DNA of 64,000 bases from Xanthocytophaga flava (GCA_030068525.1 JASJOS010000018.1:173661-237660), one strand, 5' to 3'. Counted from the stretch's first letter, positions 47,333 to 56,957 are shown. A program made the numbers and translations. The notes: generated by a model not told the origin, from the letters alone.

Positions 47333-50300
47333 TCACCTTGCCTTCCAGAACCTCCTTAAATCCAATGTATTAGGATATTCAGAATTTATCAGTTCAACAG
47401 GAGTATCCAGCTTTACACTGCTTTTATTTTCAGCGACAAACCGTGATATGCTGGGTGTATATTTTACAGGTACAGGAATCTGATTGGTTTGTGAAGGAGT
47501 ATGGCCAAAATCCCAGAAACGACTGATTCGTCTGGATTCAGCTTCATAGCTATTCACAGGATAGGTATCAAAGCTTCGTCCTCCCGGATGGGAAACAAAA
47601 TAGGTACATCCGCCCAGAATACGGTTGTTCCAGGAATCTACAATATCAAACACCAGTGGGGAATCTACCCCTACGGTAGGATGTAAAGCAGATGGAGGAT
47701 TCCAGGCTTTGTAGCGAACACCTGCTACGTATTCCCCTTTCACTCCTGTATTACGTAAAGGAACACGACAACCATTACAAATAAGTATATGACGATCCTG
47801 TATAAAACCACTCACCTTTACCTGTAACCGTTCCAGAGAGGAATCTACAAAACGAGCAGTGCCTACATTGGAAAGTTCTTCACCTAAGACATGCCAAGGC
47901 TCAATACCCAATCGCAACTCGAGTTGTGTATTTCCAACTGTAATAGTTCCATGATGTGGAAAACGAAACTCAAAAAACGGATCAAACCAGGATATATCAA
48001 AATCGTAACCGGAAGCTTTCAGATCATTGACCACATCCATCATGTCCATATAGGCAAAATGTGGTAACAAGAAACGGTCGTGTAACTCTGTTCCCCACCG
48101 GATTAGTTTTTTCTTGTAGGGTTCATTCCAGAACTTGGCCACCAATGCACGAATCAACAATGTCTGAACCAGATTCATATGCTTATGTGGAGGCATATCA
48201 AAAGCCCGCAATTCCAGTATACCCAATCGCCCAGTCGAAGAATCGGGAGAGTATAATTTGTCAATACAAAACTCTGTACGATGTGTATTGCCAGTGATGT
48301 CTACAAGTAGATTACGGAAGATACGATCTACCATCCAGAAAGGGACTTGCTCATTTTCCGGTATTTGATCAAAGGCAAGCTCTACTTCATAGAGCCTTTC
48401 GTCTCGTCCTTCATCAATACGCGGAGCCTGACTGGTAGGTCCAATAAAGGGTCCGGAAAACAGATAGCTTAAGGCAGGATGATGTTGCCAGTATGTGATT
48501 AAACTACGTAGCAGATCAGGTCGTCGTAAGATAGGACTATCAGCAGGTTTTGCGCCTCCGATAGTTACATGGTTGCCTCCACCTGTTCCGGTATGACGTC
48601 CATCAACCATAAACTTCTCTGTACCTAGGCGTGCAAAAAACGCTTCTTCATACAGTGCTGTTGTATTGTCAATTAATTCCTGCCAGTTATGAGACGGGTG
48701 AATATTAACCTCAATAACACCCGGGTCAGGAGAAACCACCAGTTTTTGCATACGATAATCAGTTGGTGGTGCATACCCTTCTATACGAACAGGCATCTGA
48801 AGTTTCTCAGCTGTTGCTTCAATAGAAGTAATCAGATCAATATAATGCTCCAGATAGGTAGTTGGAGGCAAAAAAACATATAAAATACCTTCCCGTTCTT
48901 CTACACAAAGAGCAGTTCGGATAGTATCAACCTCAAATAGTGGAGCTTTCTCGTTTCCCTTATTTGTAGAAAAATTCTTCTTCTTTGTATCTTTTTCCTC
49001 TTCTCCATGAGAAGTGGGTTCTGTAGCAACAGGTGCCTGATAAGGAGGTGCCAATGTGCCATACCGTTCCGAAACTTTCGTCTGGTAATCCATTAAGGCA
49101 GGCAAATCTTCAAACTGGCTACGGTCAAATGCTACTTCCCGTTTGTTTTTTGTTACATAGGGTAGAGATTCCAGAGGTAGTCTCACACCAACAGGCGAAT
49201 TTCCCGGAATCAGAAAACAGTGACTTCGGCGAAATTGCCATACACAGCTAGCCCAGGTATCATTCCAATAGTTCCAGGACAGAGGCAATGCAAACCCTTT
49301 AGGATTGTTCATTCCTCTTTCCAACAGACCAGCCAGCGTGCGTCTCTCTATAGAATCTTTTAAGTTTACATCCAGCGGGTCAAGATTTACGGGTATCTTT
49401 CCCTCTTCCAATGCCCAATAGACCGGATCTTCATAGGCAGGTACTATATTCTCAGGGGCAATTCCCAGATAGTATGCCAATTCGATCATAAAACGTTCTG
49501 CATCGTGAAAGGTAAACCGATTATCTGTTTCCTTCGCAATCAAGTCATCATTACGCCATAAAGACAATCCATCTTTTCGCCAGTATAGGGCATATTGCCA
49601 TCTGGGAAATGGCTCACCCGGATACCATTTGCCTTGTCCAAAATGCAAAAGTCCTCCAAACGCAAACCGGTTCTTTAAACGAAGGGACAAGTCATAGGCC
49701 AGCTTCCGTTTCAAAGGCCCATCAGCAGCAGAATTCCATTCCGGCGACTCCATGTCATCAATAGAAACAAAGGTTGGCTCACCTCCCATTGTCATACGTA
49801 CATCACCAGCCTGTAGATCAGCTTCTACTACATGGCCAACTTCTACAATCTTATTCCATTGTTCATCTGTATAAGGCTTTGTCACACGTGGATCTTCATG
49901 AATGCGAAATACCTTATTTTCGAACTCAAAAACAGATTCAGCAGCATCCCTTCCTCCCACTACAGGCGCAGAACTGGCATAATCCGGAGTACAACTCAAC
50001 GGAATGTGCCCTTCGCCAGTCAGTAAGCCAGAAGTGGCATCCAAACCAATCCATCCTGCTCCAGGAATATAGGCCTCAGCCCAGGCATGTAAGTCTGTAA
50101 TATCAGATCCAGGACCAGGAGGCCCTTCCAATGGCTTTACATCGGCTTTCAATTGTACAGAATACCCGGAAACAAAACGTGCTGCAATACCCAGATGTCG
50201 TAATATTTGTACCAGAAGCCAGGCAGAATCCCGACAGGAACCACTTAATCGGGTTAGCGACTCTTCACAAGTCTGCACCCCCGACTCCATACGAATATTA

Positions 50301-50776
50301 TAATATATGTCTTTATTCAGTTGCTGGTTAAGCTGCACCAGATAATCTATTGTACGTTTCTTTTCATGGATTTTATTCTTTTCAACCCACTCCAGCAGCT
50401 TGGGTCCGGATTCCCGCACTTCCAGATAAGGCACAAGTTCTTTCTGTAGTTGTTCATCATAGACAAATGGATAGTATTCTGCCGAATCTTCTACAAAAAA
50501 ATCAAATGGATTGATTACTTCCATCCGGGCAATCACCTCTACTTCAATACGAAGTTCATTGGTTTTTTCAGGAAAAATCACTCTGGCCAGATAGTTCCCA
50601 AAAGGGTCCTGTTGCCAATTGATAAAGTGGTTTTCAGGATATATTTTAAAAGAATACCCTTCGATAGGCGTTCTGGAATGAGGTGCAGGACGTAAACGAA
50701 AAATATGTGGACCAAGATTTATATATCGGTCGTAAGAATACTTCGTCTTATGCGAAATAGCAACTTTTATAGCCAT
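47333..50776 (-). CDS. Transglutaminase and DUF2126 fusion protein
   Basis: The 1147-residue protein begins with a transglutaminase N-terminal domain and catalytic core (about 1-290) holding Cys181 in SGSCRDSAWLLVQILRHLGIAARFVSGY and His230 in DLHAWAEAYIPGAGWIGLDATSG. The remaining about 800 residues are DUF2126, with MTMGGEPTFVSIDDMESPEWN, RYALYWRKDGLSLW-type sequence, the block DGRHTGTGGGNHVTIGGAKPADSPILRRPDLLRSL and LELRAFDMPPHKHMNLVQTLL. DUF2126 has been proposed to be a glutamine-synthetase-like amidoligase; that is inference from fold prediction. It is first in the minus-strand cluster and is 166 bases from the ATP-grasp gene. A linker rich in Lys, Glu and Thr lies near 590-615. Confidence 0.92.
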   Translation of the reverse strand: MAIKVAISHKTKYSYDRYINLGPHIFRLRPAPHSRTPIEGYSFKIYPENHFINWQQDPFGNYLARVIFPEKTNELRIEVEVIARMEVINPFDFFVEDSAEYYPFVYDEQLQKELVPYLEVRESGPKLLEWVEKNKIHEKKRTIDYLVQLNQQLNKDIYYNIRMESGVQTCEESLTRLSGSCRDSAWLLVQILRHLGIAARFVSGYSVQLKADVKPLEGPPGPGSDITDLHAWAEAYIPGAGWIGLDATSGLLTGEGHIPLSCTPDYASSAPVVGGRDAAESVFEFENKVFRIHEDPRVTKPYTDEQWNKIVEVGHVVEADLQAGDVRMTMGGEPTFVSIDDMESPEWNSAADGPLKRKLAYDLSLRLKNRFAFGGLLHFGQGKWYPGEPFPRWQYALYWRKDGLSLWRNDDLIAKETDNRFTFHDAERFMIELAYYLGIAPENIVPAYEDPVYWALEEGKIPVNLDPLDVNLKDSIERRTLAGLLERGMNNPKGFALPLSWNYWNDTWASCVWQFRRSHCFLIPGNSPVGVRLPLESLPYVTKNKREVAFDRSQFEDLPALMDYQTKVSERYGTLAPPYQAPVATEPTSHGEEEKDTKKKNFSTNKGNEKAPLFEVDTIRTALCVEEREGILYVFLPPTTYLEHYIDLITSIEATAEKLQMPVRIEGYAPPTDYRMQKLVVSPDPGVIEVNIHPSHNWQELIDNTTALYEEAFFARLGTEKFMVDGRHTGTGGGNHVTIGGAKPADSPILRRPDLLRSLITYWQHHPALSYLFSGPFIGPTSQAPRIDEGRDERLYEVELAFDQIPENEQVPFWMVDRIFRNLLVDITGNTHRTEFCIDKLYSPDSSTGRLGILELRAFDMPPHKHMNLVQTLLIRALVAKFWNEPYKKKLIRWGTELHDRFLLPHFAYMDMMDVVNDLKASGYDFDISWFDPFFEFRFPHHGTITVGNTQLELRLGIEPWHVLGEELSNVGTARFVDSSLERLQVKVSGFIQDRHILICNGCRVPLRNTGVKGEYVAGVRYKAWNPPSALHPTVGVDSPLVFDIVDSWNNRILGGCTYFVSHPGGRSFDTYPVNSYEAESRRISRFWDFGHTPSQTNQIPVPVKYTPSISRFVAENKSSVKLDTPVELINSEYPNTLDLRRFWKAR

Positions 50777-51028
50777 ACTATAAGTATTACACGATTCAGG
50801 GGGTTTGATCTGTGAAAAATAACGTTTTTTTTAGATAGAACGAATATTCACTTCATTTTTCATTATTTTTTATTTTGCTGCTTTTACCATTTACCATATT
50901 CTATTCTGAAAACAGAATCACTGACACAATAAAAATACAAAAACCCGCATCCGGTCAGTTTTATATTTCAAAAACTAACTAAATACAGGCTTTATCAGAT
51001 TATTAATAAGGTTTTCTATGTATACTAT

Positions 51029-53158
51029 CTATTTAAGTAAAGCCAGCCAATCTTTCATAATTTGGTAAGCTTCTTCTATATAAATATCCTGTGTGATGTT
51101 TTCGATAAGCCCTTCATTGATTTCTTTGGTGTATGCATCGATCTGGAGTATTTCTTTGTCATATCCTGTATTTTCAACTGTAAAGGAAGCTCTTACATCT
51201 TCCATCGTTTTTTCAAATTCTTCCCAACCTATATAAGTCTCCAATACATACGTTCTATACGATGCAGGATGCAGAGGAATGGTTCGATTACTTTTAGCTA
51301 TACGATTTCGCAGAACTTCATTTTGTTTCTGAATAGCCTGAAATACAGGTAAAGCCATTGTTCTGGTTTTGCTCTTTGCTGAAAGTTCAGCTACAGGTAA
51401 CGCCTTTAATGGAGTATAGTAGATCTTTTTAGTAACAGAATCCGAAGCCAGTGCAAACGACTTTGTGTGTTCCTTGTACGAAATGGTTTCATACATGTCT
51501 GGTAAATAGATATGAGGTTGCACACCTTTCAGTTGTGCACTTTTACCTGTAATCCGATACAATTTATTTACAGTCACTTTTGCATATCCCCATTCTGTTC
51601 GGGCTTCCTTTAGTGCTACTGGATTGGCGTTCTGGCTTAGAGGTAACACAATCTGTCCTGTAGCTTTTCCAAAGGTAGAAGACCCCACAACCAATGCACG
51701 ATTGTAATCCTGCAGGGTTGCTGCCAGCAGTTCCGATGCAGAGGCACTCTGACCATTGACCATCAATACCAGAGGGCCATCATAGATTGTTCCCCGATTC
51801 TGATCTTTCATAATGCTTGGCTTCAAATCACTTCCCTGAATTACGCCTAATGGCCCTTCATCTACAAATATTCCTGCCAGATTCAACCCCTCCTGTAAAG
51901 AGCCTCCCCCGTTGTATCGAATGTCAAGTATTAATCCTTCTATACCCACTTTCTTCAATTTCAGAATCTCTTTGGCAACATCATTGGCACAACCCAGACT
52001 GGTAGCATCTTCTGTTTCTGTATAAAAGCCAGGTAAAAAGATATAACCTATTTTTTTATCACCTTTCAATACATAACTTTTTACAATATTTTCATCTTCC
52101 CGAATCTTCTCTCTTACTAATGAGACTTTTTCCTCCTGTCCGTTAGCCTTTTGTACAGTTAGTTCCACTTTATCAGAGGAAGAAGCATTGAGTAACTCTT
52201 CCACTTCATATACATCTGCCCCATTCAAGTCAACCAAAGATTTTCCTGCCCATTGTAATGTCAATAATACATCTCCTTTATGTAATACACTAGATTTCCA
52301 GGCTGGTCCACCGGGTACTAAGCGGGCAATACATACATCACCTTTGTCATTCTCTTCCAGATCGATACCATATGATAAGCCCTCTTTGGATAAAGACGCT
52401 TCAAAGTTTTTTTCAGTCGATTGCGAAAAATAGTTAGAATGAGGATCAAAACACTCTGCGATAGCATTGAAAAAGGCAGAGGCTACAAATTCATCAAATC
52501 CTGCAGGACTCTCCAGCATTCGTTTAATTTTTCGTTCCTCAACAGTTCGTACCTTTAATCTTGATGCAGGTTCCTTTGCATTGATAGCAGTAATTTTCCC
52601 TTCTATGATCTCATCTACATCATCTACCATCAAGTCGATGGTCTGGTACTTTAGCCACTTAGTCCATCTTTGTATTGCTTCTTTATCATTAGTTGCAAAA
52701 TTCAGACTATCCTTTCCATTTTGTGAGTCTGAGAATACAATGTTTTCGGTAGTTGAAAACACAAAAGGCTTTTGTGTTATTGATTCTATACGTTTCTCGG
52801 CTTCCAGCAATCGACTCTTATAAAGAGAAGATACCAAAGGAAGAAATCTCCATTCCTTTCCAGCTAATTCATCATCTATCAGCGAACGATATACTTTCAT
52901 TTGCTGCCAGTCGGATGATTGAAAATACAATCGGTGAGGATCTATAGTTTCTATGAACTGAGATAGAATCTGTTCAGATAGATTATCATCAAAAGGACGT
53001 AATGTATAATGTTTGGTTTCAAGCGTTTTACGTAACGACATTGCCTGCTGCTGCCAATTGCCAGCACTCACTTGCTGCCCTATGGCTTCACAACCAATCA
53101 GAATAAATACAATCAGGCAAAGTATACGTAAATACTTACAGGGTAAAAATACACTCAT
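51029..53158 (-). CDS. Carboxy-terminal (tail-specific) protease, S41A family
   Basis: The 709-residue protein has a signal peptide or lipoprotein-like leader (LRILCLIVFILIGCEAIGQ). An N-terminal helical domain is followed by a PDZ domain (about 245-335, LSYGIDLEENDKGDVCIARLVPGGPAWKSSVLHKGDVLL) and the S41 core. The catalytic dyad is Ser473 in SASASEL and Lys498 in TFGKATGQ, with the same 25-residue spacing as E. coli Prc. A C-terminal Prc-like domain closes it. It cleaves periplasmic proteins from the C-terminus. The ATG at 53156-53158 was chosen over a TTG nine bases upstream. Its 252-base distance to the DUF2126 gene leaves operon membership uncertain. Confidence 0.94.
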   Translation of the reverse strand: MSVFLPCKYLRILCLIVFILIGCEAIGQQVSAGNWQQQAMSLRKTLETKHYTLRPFDDNLSEQILSQFIETIDPHRLYFQSSDWQQMKVYRSLIDDELAGKEWRFLPLVSSLYKSRLLEAEKRIESITQKPFVFSTTENIVFSDSQNGKDSLNFATNDKEAIQRWTKWLKYQTIDLMVDDVDEIIEGKITAINAKEPASRLKVRTVEERKIKRMLESPAGFDEFVASAFFNAIAECFDPHSNYFSQSTEKNFEASLSKEGLSYGIDLEENDKGDVCIARLVPGGPAWKSSVLHKGDVLLTLQWAGKSLVDLNGADVYEVEELLNASSSDKVELTVQKANGQEEKVSLVREKIREDENIVKSYVLKGDKKIGYIFLPGFYTETEDATSLGCANDVAKEILKLKKVGIEGLILDIRYNGGGSLQEGLNLAGIFVDEGPLGVIQGSDLKPSIMKDQNRGTIYDGPLVLMVNGQSASASELLAATLQDYNRALVVGSSTFGKATGQIVLPLSQNANPVALKEARTEWGYAKVTVNKLYRITGKSAQLKGVQPHIYLPDMYETISYKEHTKSFALASDSVTKKIYYTPLKALPVAELSAKSKTRTMALPVFQAIQKQNEVLRNRIAKSNRTIPLHPASYRTYVLETYIGWEEFEKTMEDVRASFTVENTGYDKEILQIDAYTKEINEGLIENITQDIYIEEAYQIMKDWLALLK

Positions 53159-53643
53159 AGATAACAATATATATAGAATAGTAAATCTGTTTGTGAGGAT
53201 GCGTTATTATTTCAGCAACCAGATTCAGATGTATATGCTGCAAGACACAAGCTAACTGATTGTCTGATCACTTCGGCAAATTACTAAATGTTTTGAAGAT
53301 GAATGAAAAGGGGAAAGCAGAAAGTATTTTCAGGTAATATATAATTTGATTTTATCAGAAATAATGTAATAAACCCCGGTCAGAAATAGAAGAGAGTCCT
53401 TATTCTGTAGATTTTCTGTGGAGAGAATTTAGCCTAATAGAGCAATAAAATGAAAATAGTGGAAAAAATTACATATCTTAATAAAGGAAAAACTCCCTGC
53501 ACTAAGAGAGTCAGGGAGTTAAATAACTGGTATGGTCTTATAACGATAAATGTGTTTAAAAAGTTTGCTATTTGAAAAATAATTGCATAATTTTTCAAAA
53601 TACTAATACTTACAGAAAAACAGACCTCTAAATTCCAAAAAAC
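53159..53643. other. Intergenic region with an unexplained hairpin
   Basis: This 485-base AT-rich spacer separates divergent genes. AACTCCCTG (53491-53499) pairs with CAGGGAGTT (53512-53520), with an inner ACT/AGT stem. On the minus strand the hairpin is followed by TTTTCCTTT, so it could terminate leftward transcription, yet no minus-strand gene is supported just to the right. It may be a leader structure of the following small gene. Confidence 0.5.
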
Positions 53644-53973
53644 ATGGTTATGCCGCTTCAAACTCGTTTCATTTATGAGCTTACGATCGTTCCGATTGGT
53701 ACCTTGAATAGCGTCAGAAAAAAGGATCCCCATTATGCCTATTTTTCAAATCTGAGTAAAACAATTGATTGTTTGTCGGGAGTACTGGCTCTTAATGGAT
53801 GGCCTGTAAAAATAAATTACTCTGCTGTATACCGAACGTTGCAGGATCGTAGTAAATACATTCGGGAATTTGATATAGCAGGTAATCGTGTCTTTCGGGT
53901 TGTTATAACCAAAAAAGTACTTAATCCTGCACTTACTACATTAGACATTGAAGAAATGCCCTATGCCAGATAA
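53644..53973 (+). CDS. Hypothetical protein, 109 residues
   Basis: The small basic protein (MVMPLQTRFIYELTIVPIGTLNS...) is predicted to be a mixed alpha/beta soluble domain with no signal peptide or known motif. Two related start codons (residues 1 and 3) exist. It is preceded by the hairpin at 53491-53520 and followed, 41 bases after the stop, by a strong 12-base hairpin, which supports it as a separate transcription unit. I do not recognise the family. Confidence 0.6.
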   Translation: MVMPLQTRFIYELTIVPIGTLNSVRKKDPHYAYFSNLSKTIDCLSGVLALNGWPVKINYSAVYRTLQDRSKYIREFDIAGNRVFRVVITKKVLNPALTTLDIEEMPYAR

Positions 53974-54014
53974 TTTTCAGCAATAGTTATATTGTAAAAT
54001 CTACCCACCTGGTC

Positions 54015-54056
54015 ATCCTGAGAATGCATTCAACTGAGCACTTTCATTCTCAGGAT
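54015..54056 (+). terminator. Hairpin after the 109-residue gene
   Basis: ATCCTGAGAATG (54015-54026) pairs perfectly with CATTCTCAGGAT (54045-54056) around an 18-base loop. The tail ATTCTTTC is only weakly U-rich, so termination efficiency is uncertain. Confidence 0.6.
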
Positions 54057-54258
54057 ATTCTTTCGATATCGAAACTTTTCTTTCCTGATCATTCTAAATC
54101 TTCATTATACTCAATTGTATTTTTTATCAGTAGCTTATTTTCGCTCAAGCTCCCTCTTCTATTCACTTTATTGTAAATCCTCGCTCTACAAGGCTCAAAC
54201 AACTCATTTACAAACATTTATCAAATAAAACAAATGTAACAAAACTTACTATTTGCGA

Positions 54259-54289
54259 TTGGCTACAATTATAATCATTGCTACATTTG
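54259..54289 (+). promoter_or_regulatory. Bacteroidota-type promoter of the GAF protein gene
   Basis: TTG (54259-54261) and TACATTTG (54282-54289) are 20 bases apart, a good fit to the -33 TTTG and -7 TAnnTTTG pattern. Transcription would start near 54296, 58 bases before the ATG. Confidence 0.55.
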
Positions 54290-54353
54290 CTTATACTTAC
54301 GACCACATACTTTTTAGATAGGCATCTTTCTCAATTTAATATCCTATTCTCAA

Positions 54354-56018
54354 ATGAGTCGTATAGTAGTCTTCCTTCGAGTCAATCTCATCAATATTAC
54401 ACTACTAGTGGTTGCCTTTTTACTGGTTTTGGGAGCCAGCCTGATACTGTTCAATCGAAGCGTTATTGACAGTAATCTTGCTTTACAAAAGCAAACAGAA
54501 CAGGTGAAATATGAATTGCGTTATGCTCATGATGAAATTACCCGATATGTTGATGTTACCATAAGAGGATATGCCATTATTCGTAATGAAAAATATCTGT
54601 ATATAAGTCATGAGAAAATTGAGCAATTATGCAGAGCTAATTTTAAAAGGCTAGATAGCTTACTGGCGGTTCAGGACTATCAAAATCCGGAAGGACTGAA
54701 AGCAGTTGAACAATATAAAGCAGTGATTTGGAGTTTCATAGACTATCATGGATACATGGTTAATCTATTGAGAAAAGAAAAGATAGAGAAGTTTAAGGCT
54801 GTGTTTGACAAAGATAAAGGAGCAAGTATTGGCCCTGTATATCAAAAAGCAACCAAGTATGTACATACTTTTGAAGACGAACTACATCAAAAGGCACAAT
54901 TCCGATATAACCTGGCGATGCAAAGCAATATTTATATACAGTTTTTAATCATTCTGATAGGATTACCAACAATTGCCCTTATTATTTTACGCCTGCGTAA
55001 GGACACAACGCAACGTGCCGAACTGGTTAATGAATTTGAAACAAATAATCAAAAGTATCTTTTTCATTCTGGAGCATCCACTCACGTAAAAAACGCACAG
55101 GAAGTTATCTCTAACTCTATAGTCAATCTACGCACAGCAGCTAATTTCGTTACTCATATTTCTGAAGGAGATTATGAGGTCGAGTGGCCAGGAATGACCA
55201 CACAGAATGCGTCTTTAAATCAGGCGAATCTAGCAGGGAAGCTCTTACAAATGCGTGAGCAGATGAAAAAGGTTAAGCAGGAAGAAGATAAGCGAAACTG
55301 GGTGAATGAAGGTTTAGCACAATTCTCAGCATTGGTAAGGAATCACCAGAATACATTGTCTGTTTTATCTGAAGAATGCATTCGTTTTCTGGCTAAATAT
55401 CTAAAGGCTCAACAAGGAAGCATTTTTGTATTAACAGAACAATATGGTGAAAAATATCTGGACATGACAGCCTGTTTTGCCTTTGATAAAAAGAAATTCA
55501 TTGAAAAGAGAATCAATGCAGAAACAGGTTTACTAGGTCAGGCTTATCTGGAAGGTGCAACGATTCTACTTCGGGAAATTCCTCAGGGATATGTAGATAT
55601 CACTTCAGGCCTAGGAGAAGCAACCCCTAATTTTCTTATCATTGTTCCCATGAGATACAATGATACAACAGAAGCAATACTGGAGCTGGCTACTTTTGGG
55701 AGCTTTGAACCCCATCAGGTTTCTTTCCTGGAAAAATGTGGTGAATTTCTAGCAGCTGCTTTACTTACTGTAAAAACAACAGATAAGATGAAAGCTATAC
55801 TGGAGAATACTCAGGAACAAACGGAAGCTTTACGCGCACAGGAAGAAGAAATGCGCCAAAATATGGAAGAGATGCAAGCTACTCAGGAAGAGATGTATCG
55901 CAAAACCAAAAATCTTGAAGAAGCCAATCTGGAACTGGAGGAAAAAACGCTCATCTTAACTCAGCTAAAAATGGAAAATGAGATCTTAAAGAAAAAACTG
56001 GGGCTTGTAAAAAAATAA
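54354..56018 (+). CDS. Membrane-bound GAF sensor protein without output domain
   Basis: The 554-residue protein has a first membrane helix (about 9-32), a periplasmic helical CHASE3-like domain (about 35-190), a second helix (about 195-218), a HAMP-like linker (about 250-310), a GAF domain (about 315-475) and a final long coiled coil (480-554) rich in Glu, Gln and Met (EEMRQNMEEMQATQEEMYRKTKNLEE). There is no kinase, cyclase or methyl-accepting signalling region. Proteins with this GAF plus EEMRQNMEEMQATQEE tail recur in Cytophagales and probably work by protein contact. No obvious partner gene is adjacent. Confidence 0.85.
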   Translation: MSRIVVFLRVNLINITLLVVAFLLVLGASLILFNRSVIDSNLALQKQTEQVKYELRYAHDEITRYVDVTIRGYAIIRNEKYLYISHEKIEQLCRANFKRLDSLLAVQDYQNPEGLKAVEQYKAVIWSFIDYHGYMVNLLRKEKIEKFKAVFDKDKGASIGPVYQKATKYVHTFEDELHQKAQFRYNLAMQSNIYIQFLIILIGLPTIALIILRLRKDTTQRAELVNEFETNNQKYLFHSGASTHVKNAQEVISNSIVNLRTAANFVTHISEGDYEVEWPGMTTQNASLNQANLAGKLLQMREQMKKVKQEEDKRNWVNEGLAQFSALVRNHQNTLSVLSEECIRFLAKYLKAQQGSIFVLTEQYGEKYLDMTACFAFDKKKFIEKRINAETGLLGQAYLEGATILLREIPQGYVDITSGLGEATPNFLIIVPMRYNDTTEAILELATFGSFEPHQVSFLEKCGEFLAAALLTVKTTDKMKAILENTQEQTEALRAQEEEMRQNMEEMQATQEEMYRKTKNLEEANLELEEKTLILTQLKMENEILKKKLGLVKK

Positions 56019-56152
56019 TACATCCCTCATTATCAACTAGAAAACAGGTCAATAGGAAAAGCATTAAAGAATAAGCTAAAAAAGTTTATAAGTGTATTAA
56101 ACCTTTGCATAGTTTTTGTAATCTAAACAATAAACTATAACACAATACGACT

Positions 56153-56431
56153 ATGAAACGCATTCTTTTTGGTTTAGTATTTTTATTAGGAGTTGTTTTA
56201 ACCCAGGAAGCTTTTTCACAAACATATGTAAGTGTTCGTATCGGAACACCTCCTCCACGCCGGGTAGTGTATGCACGTCCAGTGCCACCTCCTCCGGTTG
56301 TTTATGCGCCTGCACCTGTATATGTAGCACCCAGACCAGCTGTCATTGTCAGACCTCGTCCGGTAGTGGTAGTACCTGCTCGTCCGGTGTATGTATATCC
56401 AAGGCATAGACACGGATACCATAGATGGTAA
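56153..56431 (+). CDS. Small secreted Pro/Val/Arg-rich protein
   Basis: The 92-residue protein has a signal peptide (MKRILFGLVFLLGVVLTQEAFSQ) and then a low-complexity mature part with PPPRRVVYARPVPPPPVVYAP and repeated RP-x-x-VVV units, ending in RHRHGYHRW. It is strongly basic and rich in proline, like several small envelope proteins of Bacteroidota. Function is unknown. It has its own terminator right after the stop. Confidence 0.75.
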   Translation: MKRILFGLVFLLGVVLTQEAFSQTYVSVRIGTPPPRRVVYARPVPPPPVVYAPAPVYVAPRPAVIVRPRPVVVVPARPVYVYPRHRHGYHRW

Positions 56432-56465
56432 GGTAAGAACAAATTATAATTACATGGGACATCCC

Positions 56466-56508
56466 AAATATCTCTAAAAGAATTAACTTCTTTTAGAGAT
56501 ATTTTTTT
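56466..56508 (+). terminator. Terminator of the Pro-rich protein gene
   Basis: Arms 56466-56482 and 56488-56504 are perfect 17-base reverse complements (AAATATCTCTAAAAGAA on the left), followed by TTTT. The T-run runs straight into the hairpin-repeat copy 2. Confidence 0.88.
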
Positions 56509-56698
56509 GCGCATAGTTTATGGCAAACTATTTTTTGATAAGGCTACCATAATCTGCTCAATAAATGAAGAGCTTGCCTATAACTCCAATCACTTTTCAT
56601 TTTGATCAGAGTTCCGATCATTTTTATGTTTGCGCATTATTCACCGCAAAAATAAAATATGATCGGAATTCAACGCAAACAGCAACCTGCCGTGAATC
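56504..56698. repeat. Dispersed hairpin-forming repeat, copy 2
   Basis: This is the second copy of the element at 3146-3340. Its hairpin arms are 56609-56621 and 56659-56671 with a G-U pair where copy 1 has a mismatch, and the inner TTTGCG/CGCAAA stem is identical. The loop changed from CATAACTCAC to CATTATTCAC while the stem stayed, which suggests that the fold matters. Confidence 0.7.
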
Positions 56699-56935
56699 AT
56701 ACACAGAAAATATATTGCGGTTAGACAAAAGAGGCAGCTTGCTATGAATAAAACACGATATTGTCTTGGGTAGTAGTGGGTAGGCACCTATTCAGTATTA
56801 TCATTATTAGTAGGATTCGGCTGTTCGGAGGTCACTACCCAATACTTAAGAGACCAGCAAGGTAGATTAACTCTAGGGATTCTATGTTGAGTTAAGACAA
56901 ACAACTTGGCATTGTGAACGGGCCATAAAACAAAA
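56699..56935. other. Intergenic sequence, no gene seen
   Basis: The stretch lies between the repeat and the terminator of the convergent gene. A small inverted repeat (TTGGGTAGT at 56765-56773 and ACTACCCAA at 56833-56841) is the only structure I notice. Confidence 0.4.
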
Positions 56936-56957
56936 CGGGCAATCCTGAGATTGCCCG
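56936..56957 (-). terminator. Terminator of the Bax inhibitor-1 gene
   Basis: CGGGCAATC (56936-56944) pairs with GATTGCCCG (56949-56957). Read on the minus strand the hairpin is followed by TTTTGTTTT. It begins 28 bases after the stop of the minus-strand gene. Confidence 0.88.

Larger units (their letters stand above)
53974..54353. other. Intergenic region with hairpin and promoter
   Basis: The spacer of 380 bases holds the hairpin at 54015-54056 and the promoter at 54259-54289. The middle is AT-rich and shows nothing else. Confidence 0.55.

Noticed and set aside
53434..53733. 99-codon minus-strand frame
   Set aside because: It overlaps the better supported plus-strand 109-residue gene and contains a hairpin in its coding part; hydrophobic composition reflects AT-rich DNA.
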